A stretch of 64,000 bases of DNA, taken from positions 186,001 to 250,000 of the forward strand of contig VSJF01000004.1 of the NCBI GenBank assembly GCA_009739215.1. The letters run 5' to 3'. The stretch's first letter is position 1; each line of letters opens with the position of its first letter. The notes beneath the pieces were generated by a model that saw only the letters and a program-made list of their open reading frames with translations, was not told the origin of the DNA and ran no database searches. Source of the DNA: Floccularia luteovirens. Its lineage: Eukaryota; Basidiomycota; Agaricomycetes; Agaricales; Squamanitaceae. The position numbers and the translations under genes are program-made. Of this stretch, positions 51,840 to 63,646 are shown piece after piece.

Positions 51840-54162
51840 TTAATCCACTTTCTCAATATGCTTGACTGGAGATTCTAGTTTATCACTCTCAGTGATTGAT
51901 CGTGATTCTTCTTGATTCATCTCTTGCTCAACTCGTTTCTTCTGTTCTTTCAACTCTTCTTCTTCGTACACTAGTAGTAATGATAGCGTAAGTATGATGA
52001 AGAAAAAGATTGAGAAAGAGACTCACAGAAGGTTAATTCTTCCAAAGTCCGGTGGGCAGTTTCTGGGAATATGAAGTATATAAAGACAACTTCGAATGCC
52101 AAGAATACGCAATAACTGTTGAGAGTTTCAGTGGATCACCAGAGAAAAATAGACTCGTATGAATAAACCTGATGTAGAATTTCCAACCTATCGATCAGTG
52201 AGAAGAAATAATCAGAAAATAAGTTTGTGTCTAGGTAAACCGGAAAAACTCACCCGCATTAGCAATTCCGATTGGGTTTACAAATTGATTGAAAAACCCA
52301 GCCAGACGACTGAAGCATTGGAATACTGTGATACCCTTTGCACGTACATGGAACGGGAATATTTCCACCAAGTAAGCTGAAACAGAAATGATATGATAAG
52401 TAACGATATCGATTGTCATGGGAAGAACCAGAGTGAAAGGTGCTGACTGTATGTAAGTGCATTATAAGCGACGTTATATGCGGGACTGTACAGGAATATA
52501 AATCTACAAAATATGTCAGATAGAATGATAAGAAGGGAATAATGTTAAAACTCACGCGATCACAGCTCGGGAAGATCCTTGACTACCCGTCATAGCATAT
52601 TTAGCACTGGCGATAGTCCATCCAGTGAATACCAGTAACATGGAAATGGTGCAAATCTAAGGGATAGAGTTAATATTAAATGGCAAGGCGTGCTAAGAAT
52701 AACTTGCAAGGTACATAGTCCTTCGATTAAACCTTGAAACAGTCAACGCGAGTATAGTTGCGTTGAAGAAACCCCAACACGTGTTGGCAAGGTTGATAAT
52801 ACTCTTCGTTCGGTTATCATGTATCCCGACATTTTCCAATATAGGCGCTAAGAAATACCTGATGCAATACAGTCAGAAAGTCAAAAAATCGAAAAATCTG
52901 TGCTTTAGAAAATCCTTACGAAACGAGCCCATTCCCACTCCATTGCGTAACAAGTCCAACGAAAGCCCCAATCAACAACCGTTTTCTCATTCCAGGTGTA
53001 GCAACCAACTCTCTCCATCCATACTTCGCAGTCTCTTGTTCAAGTTCCAATGTTTTTTGGATTTGCACAAATTCAGCTTTCACAAATTCGGAATTCGTGT
53101 CTCCTTCAGCGTGGTATTTTACTAGAATGGCATAAGCTTCTTCTCCTCGGCCTTTTGAAACTAGCCATCGGGGTGATTCTGGAAGGAAGTACAGGAATAT
53201 GATTTGCAGACTGCTCGGTGTGATTTGTAGGAGAGAAGGGATTCGCCAGCCCCAGTTGCTGCGCATTGAGAATGTACCGAGAGTTATTCCGGCTGCGACG
53301 ATTGATCCTGTTCAAAGTTTATGAAACCCGAGGATTTTAGAACTTTGGAAAGCTGATGTTTGATTCCAAATATTTCCTTACCGATAAAGTAGCAAGAGTT
53401 GAAAAGAGATCCTAGAATACCTCGTTCTTTTGGATACGAGAGCTCTGAGATAGAAATGTCGGCAAAAAGTCTAGCACTTCGTCACTCCATGTATTACTTA
53501 CCTCCAATCAATGAGGAAGCAGCTACGATGGCAAAGGGTATACCAAGCCCAAGGATAAACCGGGCGATAATGAACATTGCAACTTACAAAAGGAATATCG
53601 CGTCACAATCCCAGATTATCAGAAAAGATAACGCTTACAGTTTTTGGCTGCAGTTTGAAGGATTGCACCAATAATCATCAAGACACTTCCAAAAAGGATA
53701 GATCTTCGGCGACCAAGGTTATCGGTGATATAAGGAACCAGAGGTAAAGCACAAATGGCTCCGAGAGAATACATTGCGGACATCAATCCGAGGAGCGTGG
53801 AACGTGGGTGATGGTAAACTATAAGATGCGAAAACTCTTAAAGAGATTTTGAAAGAAACGTTGGTTGTGATGCACTCACACGATAGCCAGGAGTCTACGG
53901 CTTGTAGTCCATTCATCATGGAAGAATCAAATCTACACATTAAAGATGATGAATCGACCGGCTAACAGCACGAATGACTAACTCAGGTGACTTACCCACT
54001 AGTCATCTCAACTCCAATACACGTCGGGAACAAAATGAAATAAAGCATGCGCAAATTCTTCTTTTGGTACCATGGTTTTGTATCTTGGTCTACCAGCTTG
54101 GTGACGACAGGGTCTGGTTGTTGGATTATTGGTTTCAAATGCTTAACATTACTGGTTGCCAT
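51840..54162 (-). CDS. MFS sugar transporter
   Basis: Major facilitator sugar permease (SP family; closest by motif to lactose/hexose permeases). The start is MATSNVKHLKP. Early exons give a GFDSSMMNGLQAVDSW loop, YHHPRSTLLGLMSAMY and the signature PYITDNLGRRRSILFG, then ELSYPKERGILGS, SNWGWRIPSLLQITPSSLQI, PESPRWLVSKGRGEE, then AEFVQIQKTLELEQETAKYG, TQWSGNGLVSYFLAPI, HVRAKGITVFQCFSRLAGFF and FPETAHRTLEELTFLYEEEE. The cytoplasmic loop and C-terminal tail are typical. There are roughly ten exons and 12 predicted membrane helices. GRRRS, PESPRW and PET are all intact, so it is probably functional. Substrate not certain. Confidence 0.9.
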
Positions 54163-55403
54163 GATTGATTCGTCGACTGCCAGGCACCTCTATATGTAGG
54201 GAGGGGGAAGTCCAGGGATTGTGGGGAAGAAGTGGCGTGAAGTTCTTCACACCTTGCATCGTCTCTTTTCATTATAAGATATCTGCATATACGCATATAT
54301 CCTTTAACCATGGCAAAAAAATGGAGATATTGCGACTGTTAACATCACGCTTCGGATTGTTCAGCCATAAAAACCCCGCACAGAGATGTATCGAAGAATA
54401 ACGGTTAGGGCATAGTATTGAACAGATAGAAGGCTAGCCGGATAAGAAATCTCAGCTGACCACAATTACAAAGCGTGTCCTTCTGATAATCCTAGAATCA
54501 GAGATAATGAGGCGTTTCAATATTTGAGTCTACAACTAGCGATAGATCCCCAAAAAATTTGTTGACGCCTGCTGTATGTCATTGTCATCGGTTGGGATTG
54601 TTCCCATATGAGGAGAGCAAATTGCTAAAATTCCAATCTCGGGCGAGTGAACGGAAAAATTCCGGAAGACAGATGTAAGATTCTTCTAAACCGCATGGAA
54701 CTGGAACGGCCCGATGCGGGGAGGGAGGGAGTACTTGTGACCCTGGGTCTTAGGTGCGGAGAGAGGGTTGTAAAGAAACCATCCAAGGACAATCTCCCCA
54801 CGCGGGTGAAGACTGTAAATAATATATTGAGCACGCATAAGTAACACATCAATTGAAACATACGCTTGATGCTCCAACCATTTTTCCGAGATCAATAAAG
54901 CATACGGGATGCCGTGGGGTACTTTTTGTGCGTATATCCCCATCATAATCAATCAGAGTTTATTACCCCGCTGCAGAATGATGACAGGTCTAATCAGATG
55001 CTGTCATAGGTCTTGCGGGGACCTTGTAAGTGCGTGCTTCGGTATCTGTCAAGAAACAGATGTGTTGTATCATAGGGAAGGCTCAAAAAGTACGCGTCGA
55101 ACATGTGGCGACCGCGCTCGGAGGTATTCTTCTTCACAGTAGGATACTGTGGGCACAGGATGATGTTACCGGTGCGTCCTTGTGCAATGCATATGTGCGA
55201 TCATCGTCTGACATTTAGCGGAGGAGGCGGGTCAAAATATTGTGACTGGAAATGTGACAGCCAGATTACTTGAGGTCTTCGGCAGCTCCCTGAAAGACAT
55301 CCTTATTCCTTAGCCATCGATTCGTTGAACAACGCAATCATAATATTTCTGCAACTTTCAGCTTGATTTCATACTCTCATTCAAGTTATTCAAGGACGTC
55401 ACA
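54163..55403. other. Gene-poor stretch, about 1.2 kb
   Basis: No supported gene. Upstream regions of the divergent transporter and NEDD8 genes. One 88-codon minus frame at 54686-54952 has no motif. Confidence 0.4.
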
Positions 55404-55907
55404 ATGCTTATTAAAGTAAAGGTAAGGACTTGTTCGTGCAGCTCTCCAACTTACCAGTCCTCCTTGAACTAATCATTTATGATGTAAATATTTCAGACTC
55501 TGACAGGAAAAGAGGTATACCCTACGTTCTGTGTAGCTATACTCGAACTCATGCGACTTCACCGATCGTCTTCCGATGCATAGATCGAGCTCGATATTGA
55601 TGCAGACGATAAGGTGTGCCACTGGTCTTCTTGTTCTTGTACCATTTGGCAGCATGAGGCTAATATTACTATTTACTTTAGATTACCCGGATCAAAGAGA
55701 AAGTAGAAGAGCAGTCAGGGGTACCCCCTCCACAACAAAGACTGATCTTCGGAGGTCGTCAAATGTTTGTTTCCTATCTAGCAGTTATTAACTGGCTTAT
55801 GAATTCATTTCGGTAACACTAGGCAAGACGACAAGATAGCGAAAGACTTCAACATCACAGCAGGCGCCGTGCTGCATCTCGTGCTTGCTCTTCGTGGTGG
55901 TCGGTGA
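55404..55907 (+). CDS. RUB1: NEDD8/RUB1 ubiquitin-like modifier
   Basis: Ubiquitin-like protein conjugated to cullins. Five exons: 55404-55421, 55497-55514, 55584-55613, 55682-55764 and 55823-55907, adding up to 77 residues. It begins [20 protein letters not shown], has Q-rich [14 protein letters not shown], then [19 protein letters not shown] and a final R, so one residue is removed to expose GlyGly. The N-terminal MLIKVK and [11 protein letters not shown] are NEDD8, not ubiquitin (ubiquitin has MQIFVK and STLHLVLRLRGG). Two first exons are 18 nt each, an unusual degree of splitting for a 77-residue protein. Confidence 0.93.
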
Positions 55908-56410
55908 TGGTACTTCTACCCGGTGTTGTTAGATATGATGACTCATTGGTAGAGTGTGTGTATTACTCAGTGCGTGCTGTTAGATATCATCATCGCAGAT
56001 CCCAACAACTCGTCCCCCAACATATGTTCAATTTCATTTATCACTATACTTTTGTGCTTAGACAATGTCGCGGTCGAAGTATGTGGTCGAAGGAATGAAG
56101 TAATCAAGGTACTCAGAATATATGAAAGAGAATGTAAGAGACCATCGTTACCGAGATGGCCACGCCTATCAGCCATCGGACGAATGATACCATATGGTTG
56201 ATAATGTGGGTTTTGACACCGCTAGGTGCATGCATCCGTTGCACCGGAACAAATTTCAGGGTTTCTCCTCTGATCTCGAGTGATTTCTGAGCTGTTGGCT
56301 ACAGGTTGAACTGTATTCATATCTAAAATTTTCAGAGCGATGGTTTCTTTAGCGTACTGCGACACACCGACATAGACGGACGCATCAGGTGCGGAGTTAT
56401 AATGACTCAC
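55908..56410. other. Intergenic region
   Basis: About 500 bp with no supported gene. Confidence 0.4.
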
Positions 56411-57331
56411 ATGTTGATAAGAATATTATGTACGGAACCCGTAGATGACTCCTTCATTTCGGTACCTATGCTTCGTGACTACAGCCTACTTCATTTAAAA
56501 TGATCCTAGTGTTGAACGTACCTAGACAAAACGATGGACGATCCTGCTGGCTATCCACCCCTCCTTGGTGACAGCGAAGGACGTTACAAAATACATAGTA
56601 GTCGGGAATAGCGGTAAACTTTTCCTACGATAAGTTCGATGATAATACTAACTACAACCAACAATGACGTGAAGGTGCAGGGCAAGGCAAGTGTCGTGCC
56701 TATTGTCGCGGACAAATTACCTCTATTTTGAGTCTGCAGAGCACAACGGGCGCAAAACTCGCATCTATTCTTAGGGTTCCGTATATATCCCTCGATCATC
56801 TTTTCTGGAATCCAGGATGGAGACAGACCCCACCAGAGGAGTTCAAAGAAAGAATTAAAAGCAAGTTGAGCGAACATGCAAACAAGGGTTGGGTAATAGA
56901 TGGGAGCTATTCGAGAGTTATAGGTGATATGGTCACGAACGAATCGACCGACGTTGTTTGTGAATATTCTTCTCGTAACGTCTAGTTAGGACTGTTACTG
57001 AATGGACCACCCAGGGTTGGATCCACCTTTGCTACTCTATTTCCCTCGACTTATTCTTCGCACGATCTTACGTTTACTGAGGCTGCGACCGCAATGCAGT
57101 ATTGGGTGCAATGAAAGTATGCGCGAGGCATTCTTCTCAAGAGACGGCATACTAGTGTGGTGCCTGACCCAGCATTGGCATGTTCGTCGTAGGTTGGGTG
57201 CGCAGATGAAATTGATTGGATTGGGCGTTGGTTCCAATATTGAGGGCCAAAAAATGAGAAGATTTGGAGGGTGGGGTTCTGATTTGGCTTGTTGGTTGGA
57301 CCAAGTCAGGCAAATTGCAAAGAGTTCATGA
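56411..57331 (+). pseudogene. Adenylate-kinase-like P-loop protein, apparent frameshift in Walker A
   Basis: A topology-modulation/FlaR-like P-loop NTPase. Recognisable parts: KYIVVGNSG at the end of exon 1, then ILRVPYISLDHLFWNPGWRQ, ERIKSKLSEHANKGWVIDGS, STDVVWLDPPLLLYFPRLIL and GLGVGSNIEGQKMRRFGGWG. The Walker A motif should be GNSGAGKST, split by two introns; the middle 12-nt exon (56675-56686) reads GTGCAGGGCAAG, and no splice choice gives the frame unless one G is removed. The second intron starts GCAAGT (GC donor). The proposed start MLIRILCTEP at 56411 is weak. The rest of the gene is complete, so this may be a sequence error in an intact gene. The pseudogene label is provisional. Confidence 0.6.
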
Positions 57332-57974
57332 GACTATGGTCTATAGAATGTTGCACATGCACAATGACTGTCGACTCGCAATATGGCTTGTCATAATGGT
57401 GGGAAATAGCTTTAACCCTAAGATACAAATTGGCGATATTCAAATTGAAATGAGCGGAAAACTGAAGTGATGTCATAAGTCATCAAACATGACACACGGC
57501 ATGTTGCGTTACTGGCCAATATTCGGATTTCCTTACGTAACCAACGAAATTCTGGTGTCCCTTGCAGGCCGTTCCACAAAGATGTAAGTAATCCATAATC
57601 TTTTAATTTTATATGCTAATTCCCACATTGTTAGATACAGGGCAATGGTTATGACTTAGCGCTAGCCATTTGTGGACAGTCAGAACTTCCCGCAGTGGTG
57701 GCAAATTACCGTCCCGACGAACAGATCGGTGATGTCCCCCATCCCTGGCAAGGATTAGTTGAGGATTACAACAATGCCGACATACTCAGCTAGTTATCTT
57801 TTACAACGACAACTTCGGCATTTTGCCTGAAGACACCCTAGAAAACAGGAAGGTCAAGTTCAAGTGTTGGCTCGTTGAATTTAATTAGCCTTTGGATAAT
57901 TAGTCACACAAATTCAAACTTCATTAGCAACTCTAGAATTTTGTATCGTAGTGTATTACAAGAGAGATAATGTT
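57332..57974. other. Intergenic with possible gene relic
   Basis: A spliced exon-like piece at 57635-57793 reads GNGYDLALAICGQSELPAVV and ends DYNNADILS with a stop, preceded by a good acceptor (CATTGTTAG). An upstream exon candidate from 57490 contains FGFPYVTNEILVSLAG, but the phases do not join cleanly. I do not recognise a family. Confidence 0.3.
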
Positions 57975-59832
57975 TTAATACTTCTGTCTTTTTCGTCGTG
58001 GCAGTCGTGGCACGGAATCTCTATCAACCTGCTCTCTTCCAGACCCACTATCTCCACTGCTCCCATTCGCTTCATGTCCTGTTTGCATGAATGAAATTGC
58101 CTCCTCGACAGCCTTTCTTCTAATTTTGTCAGGCACTTTATTCCAATAAATCTCTTCCCGTTTCCCTTGGACTAATTCGACGCTAATTGCATTTTTCGCG
58201 GCGCATTCTAGGGCTGATGACCCAGAATCATCCAAACCAGTAGCTTGAATTGAATGCCGCTGTGAAAAGTACCGTACGAAATGTTCAGCATGTAAAGGGG
58301 ACCTTAGTCGGAGATGACACTAATGGAACATGAGTGGCAAATTCTGGAGAGATAATACGTAAACATAAACCCACAGTGTCCATGCCCTTGTTGAAATCGA
58401 CGTAATCAGGAGCACCTCCTTTCAACGGTTCGTCAACATCGCACATAAATGCCCTCCCAAATAGAGCTTTTAGGGTAGTTTTGTTTGTTTCTGGATGAAC
58501 GTTCTTCGCGAATACCAGGCAGTTGTAAGGATACGGAGATGTGGAATCGAAAGTGGGAGTAGGAAGAGTGATGATTGTGCTGTGCTCAACAATCAATGGT
58601 ACAGTTGTGGTTTCGGGTAATAATTGTCGTTCCACGTCTTGCGAGACTTTGTTAGCATTGACTCTCATGTGAATTCGATGTGGTACCAATATCTGTTTCT
58701 GTATCCTGGAGCAAGTTGATATCATCAACAAGTCGTTGGCGATACGCAAGGTATTCTGACTTTAACTCTTCCCATTTTATTTTTGGTAGGGTTCTGAACC
58801 CGAATTTGCGCGCCTCCTTGGATTCTTCGGATTGAGAGTCAAACTTTGTGTCTGTAGTCTCAGTACGATCCCACGGCCAAGTATTTAATAAGTATTCGTG
58901 ATCTTCGTGGTTAGTAAGAGTAATAAGGGCGAAATTCTTGCATGTTGGAGGATCACCAGGTTTGTCGAGATGATGATGAGGAAGTGTGATGTTTTCGATA
59001 CGCGTTGAAGAAGCAGGACTCGCACCCATGCTGCTTGTCTGCGACTTCGAAGTAGGTAGGAGCGCCATTGTAAGCTTGAGAATACCAGGAATAGAACGGT
59101 ACTGGACAGGTATATTTTCCTAAGACAAAATATTAATTTGAATAGACATTAGATGGTTAACAAGAACTACATACCATATATAACGTTTGTTTATCCCATT
59201 CCATCTTACTGCGGGCCAAACTACCTGTATTCACGCGTCGAACTTCATAACCACCCAAGCTCCGTTTATATGAAGCTGCAGACGAATTCGAGGGTGGGGT
59301 GACGAGAAGCCTGACTTCAACAACTGAAGAGGCACGGGATCTCAGCGCCTTGACGATGGCCGCTTGCGTCTGGGCATCATCTCTCAGTCGTAAAGATGAG
59401 AATACTTGGGAGCGCTGGAGGAGATAGCTCAGAGGAATAACTGGAATTATAGGCCACGGGAATCAGACTAGGTTTTAAGTTATGAGCATGTGGCACCCAC
59501 ATCCCTTCCCTTCATCCAAGACACTAAAGTCAATCTTCTGGCGAAGGTTGGAATCGGACCAAAGCGCATAGTCAGAGAGTGCGATACATGTAAGATTTGC
59601 ATAGTCCTCTTCAGAGATTTTCGTCTTGATATTTTCCCTCGCCTTCCCTTTGTCCTTACTTGGATTTACGGAGACGTCTGAAGTTGAAAATCGAGGAACG
59701 ACATTGTCCACGCCCTGCACATGTGCATCAGCTCCCTGACTCAAATTTTTCGTGTGGGTAATAGGACAATGGCTTTGTTACTACAGCTTTTTTCGCAACC
59801 TTTCGTGGAATGAAAGTGAGAGGTGAAGACAT
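57975..59832 (-). CDS. La-related protein with xRRM (LARP7/Pof8-like)
   Basis: Most likely a LARP7-type protein that binds telomerase RNA or U6 RNA. Start at 59832: MSSPLTFIPRKVAKKA joined to GADAHVQGVD. It then has a La-like winged helix, DYANLTCIALSDYALWSDSN and then KGFIPLSYLLQRSQVFSSL, AAIVKALRSRASSVVEVRLL and a GGYEVRRVN strand; an RRM-like middle (LYMENIPVQYRSIPGILKL, CKNFALITLTNHEDHEYLLN, TWPWDR, KIKWEELKSEYLAYRQRL); and a C-terminal xRRM-like segment (CLVFAKNVHPETNKTTLKAL, YVDFNKGMDTVGLCLRIISP) ending in basic RKRQKY. La motif, RRM and xRRM come in the LARP7/Pof8 order. The basic C-terminal tail is also typical. Telomerase role is inferred from the yeast Pof8 precedent. Confidence 0.75.
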
Positions 59833-60194
59833 TTATTTTCAAATCGGCAGTCACGCGTACGGGTCACAAGCCCTGTATTGATGCCTGTAATTAATGGGGG
59901 GAAGCTCAGTAAATAAATTCAAGTGAAACCTTCAGAATACATAATACAGGTAACATCCTATAGATATGACAGTACCGTCTATGTTTTACCTACTACAAGA
60001 GAACTAAATTAAATATCACATCATACTGACCATGAACTACAAGCTAAAATGTATGAAAAGATCAAGCAGTCAGAGTTTTAACATGAACTAAAGCACATAA
60101 ATATGTACATTCATCAAGGAAGGGGTGCCCGAGATGTGTTGTCATAGCAAGTCATAAATGCATCATAACAATGAGGGAAAAAGGAGAAAGAAAT
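59833..60194. other. Intergenic region
   Basis: About 360 bp between minus-strand genes; no gene seen. Confidence 0.4.
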
Positions 60195-61960
60195 TCAATA
60201 TCCTTCTGCGCGCAAACGATCACGTACATGTACCAAAGCTTTACCAAGCTCATTTTCTCCTCTTCCCAAGGGACCTTCACCCCAAAAATCGTCATTACGA
60301 TCTGCATATATCAACTTTGCCATTCCAGTACCCATTAACAGCTGACGCAAATCAGGATGTTGTTTAAATTTGTGGTATAAGACTTCTTCCATCTGTCAAA
60401 AAATACAGAAGCTCAGCACCAACGCGTTATGTAGAAATAAAGAAAAACACTAACCTTCTGCAAAAATACCTGACCCCAATCCGGGCGCTGCGCGTCCTGG
60501 TACTTTGCAGATAACGGGTATACTTGCATCACGTCCGGACAATTGCGAATCGCCTCGGCAATATCTTTCCTATGTTCGAGAAACTTGAGTGCTTCATGCA
60601 GGTGCATTGCGGTCGGATAGGTAGCGTTTTGATACAGTATACGGTGGTGAGAGTGGTTCATGAAGCCTGCATATGGTCCATCTTGGTCTTGGTCAAAGCG
60701 TATTGCAGGAGGACTAGGGGGAACAGGCGCAGGGCCAGTTGGGGGTGTCGGAGTAGTGATAGATGAACCAGATGAAACGGACGTGTTTGGGTTGTTAAAG
60801 ACAGGTGCAGTCGTGTTGGTCGTGAATGGGGGAACTGATGTCGTGGTCGTCAGTCCCGGGGCTTGCGATTGAGTCTGTCCTTGTGGCCCTTGCGGCACAA
60901 ATACGGGCACGAAGCGTACATTAGGTTGCGGTAGATCATTTACTCTTATTGCAGCTTCGGGGCGTTTGCTAGAGGTACTAAATGCGCGGAAAATACCCTT
61001 GCGCGGCTTTTTCTGCTCCTTGTTTCCATGGGCCGGAATTATGGAAGGATATACTTGGTTGACGCTTTGCCCATATTGTGCAGTAAGTAACGCTGTTGTA
61101 TGCGGGAGGTTCAGAAGTGATTTGTATGGGGACATCTCATACAAGTCACGAGGAGGTGCAGGAAGGGGATTTCGTAGTGATGTAGTGCGTCTTGGCACTG
61201 CAGGTCCAAAATCGGTATTTTGCGTAGGATCGAGGATCCGAGACAGATCAGGCTGGACGGATGAATGATTCCCACCGTGTTGCGTCGGTAAAGTGTGGAA
61301 TTGTCCTGGAGGTGGAACAGGGTAAGATTGGGGCGCGGATTCGTAGTGCCTAGAATCTCCACGATCGAGGCGCGAAGACCGACGATATGGAGGGTCGTCA
61401 TCATCCGAATCCGAGCTATCATCATCATCATCATTAAGGGGAGGTATAAAGGGTGTAGCGGCGCGACCACTTGAAGCATGCCCAATCTGTGGAGATGGGA
61501 AGCTAGCTAGAGGGTTACCTGTAGTGGTAGGTGTGAAGAGTGGGGGTGGCGCTGAATTGGACGCACGGTTATCATGAACTGTAGATGGACGAGAAGAATT
61601 ATGGTGGCGACTGTTCGAACGATGAGTGCTGACTAAAATTACGATGAGTTATTAAGCGCAAATGATATGTAAAGCATATGATACAGACTAGTATGGGAGA
61701 CCCTATTTGATTGTGCTCTTCCAGGAGCATAGCCATTCGGATAGGTTGGTTGTCTCTTCGACTTCTTTCGTTTTTTTCTTTTTTCTGGCATAGGCCAGGT
61801 CGGTTGTGGTTGGGAGGGAAAGTAAGGATTTTGTCCATAACCTGCTGGAATGAATCCCGGAACGCAACCTGGATGGTGGGTAGGGTTGTGGTGGTGGGTA
61901 GTTGGTCGTTGGGTAGGGAAATGGGTGCGTTCGTTGTTTTTTGGACAGAGACAAGCCCAT
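60195..61960 (-). CDS. NADAR-domain protein with long low-complexity N-terminus
   Basis: C-terminal NADAR (YbiA-like) domain: YAGFMNHSHHRILYQNATYP, PTAMHLHEALKFLEHRKDIA, RNCPDVMQVYPLSAKYQDA, DWGQVFLQK, then after an intron MEEVLYHKFKQHPDLRQLLM, GTGMAKLIYADRNDDFWGEG and LGRGENELGKALVHVRDRLR. The NADAR family includes N-glycosidases acting on riboflavin-pathway intermediates and ADP-ribose. The upstream half is low complexity, with a basic PEKRKKRKKSKR run and a DDDDDSSDSDDD run. It starts MGLSLSKKQ, a textbook N-myristoylation context (Gly2, Ser6). The frame shifts by one in the proline-rich part near 61870-61895, so the N-terminus is provisional. Confidence 0.78.
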
Positions 61961-62373
61961 TGTTATTAAGTTAAGTTGTTCTTGTGGATAGAAAGAATGG
62001 GTAACAAGGTGTAGTATGTCTTGAGATATAACCAACGAGTACAATGAGTAAAATGCAACGATTATTTTACGATACTTACCTGAGTAGCCCTGGCTAAGGT
62101 ATCGCATAGAGTGCAAGAGTATCAAACACAGGTTGTTCATTAATTGGATCAACATTCCAAATTTGGTCATTATATCACGTGATACACAATTGATGAATCT
62201 TTTTCCATTGTTCAAAATTTCTCAATGTACTGAATCAATGCTTCTGCACACGATAAGTGCATTAATAACTACCTTCTGAACTTCTCTGAATATCCATTGA
62301 CCTGCATCCGAATTTCAATGTTGAAACGTTGAAAGTTTAGTATCTCTGCTTGTACAATATACATGTTTGCAAT
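61961..62373. other. Intergenic region
   Basis: About 410 bp with no supported gene, between two minus-strand genes. Confidence 0.35.
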
Positions 62374-63192
62374 TCAACCCCATCGCTTGTTCGGCAACAT
62401 TTGTAGTTGCTCTGCAGAAGCCACCAGTCGATGTTTATCTGAATTCCAAACCTGCAAATTGTATTGTCAGTCTCTGTATCAAAGTATCAGCTTTCTCGTG
62501 CACACCTCACTTCGGCACCCGTTAATCTCCCCTCCGGAAGAAAGCGATCGATTTACTATTCTCAATTTCGTTCCTCTGTGGACGAATCTACGTCAATAAA
62601 ACGCGACGATGAAGAAAAGAATGGACAGTCACTTGGGTGCGGACGTATGGAATAGTATATTCATAGTCTGTGAAACCGCAACCATATTTTCGCCACCTTC
62701 TAGCACGTTGCGCATCAGGAGCGCTATTGCAGAACCTCTAGCGTCAACGGTGAGTGTCAGTTCAGGAATGTTTTTGATAGAGTTGGGCAGCCATACTCAT
62801 CCACGAGTAGCGCGATACATCCAGGGTCTAACAAGCCATCCGCACCGCACATATCTGCCAACGAGCATATAGTCAAAATTAAACCCACAACTAAATGGAA
62901 TACCTTCCATAACCTCTATTTCACAAACTAACCTTCCTTCTATCGCTTCGGGGTCGTCTATCGTCGGGCATATAGAAACTTCAACAACCTCCACGCGACT
63001 CCCGATAGAACCTCCATACCCCTCCTCCCCGAAGCTTGCACGGAGGAGAGTATACCACTTCAATATGAATTCTTTCAATGCCCTTGATCCGTTCCCACGT
63101 ATTCTTGCAGTTGCCTCAGTAGGCAAGTCCACCGAGTGTATGTCAAATGCCGTTATATAACGTGGACCGCGTTTCGGTGTTGTCTCTGTCAT
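62374..63192 (-). CDS. HotDog-fold protein, copy 4, HGG motif lost
   Basis: Divergent member of the same HotDog family, minus strand. Spliced: MTETTPKRGPRYITAFDIHS, a longer N-terminal helix (LKEFILKWYTLLRASFGEEG), SRVEVVEVSICPTIDDPEAI, EGRLVCEIEVMEG, then DMCGADGLLDPGCIALLVDE, EGSAIALLMRNVLEGGENMV, SQTMNILFHTSAP, LRIVNRSLSSGGEI and WNSDKHRLVASAEQL. The HotDog helix aligns with copies 1-3, but their IHGGC is LDPGC here, so the conserved His-Gly is replaced. The intron before VWNS is kept at the same place as in copies 1 and 2. It stops after NKRWG. Open throughout, so it may still be a folded, perhaps non-catalytic, protein. Confidence 0.7.
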
Positions 63193-63646
63193 AAAGCTCT
63201 CAATGATGGCAGGTGTTTCATACTCCCAATAAGTTTGATATACAAGCTAAGTATCAGTATCAGTCAATACTTCGAAATTCCCGTGACCGAATGCAGCGCA
63301 TGGTCACCTGTCAAATTCTCATTAGATCATAGAACTTGCATGTTGGTTCTTTGGTTCCTAAATTTTCACCACCTCATAATCACATGGCAGCCAGAAGAGA
63401 AATCACAACTACTACATTTTTATCTCCAAACTTGGCGGCATCATCGTAACCTAAGTAGCAAGGCAATCAACCTACGGTTATTGATGTTACAACGAACACG
63501 ATACTCACACGTCCATCAAACGGAAGAGGCATGATTCATCCAAGATGCCTCTTGCATTGCACATATATATTCACAAAACATTCACTTCAATCAACAATGA
63601 CATAGGAAATGTTTAGCATAGCTCATGGCATATGTTTCCACACAAA

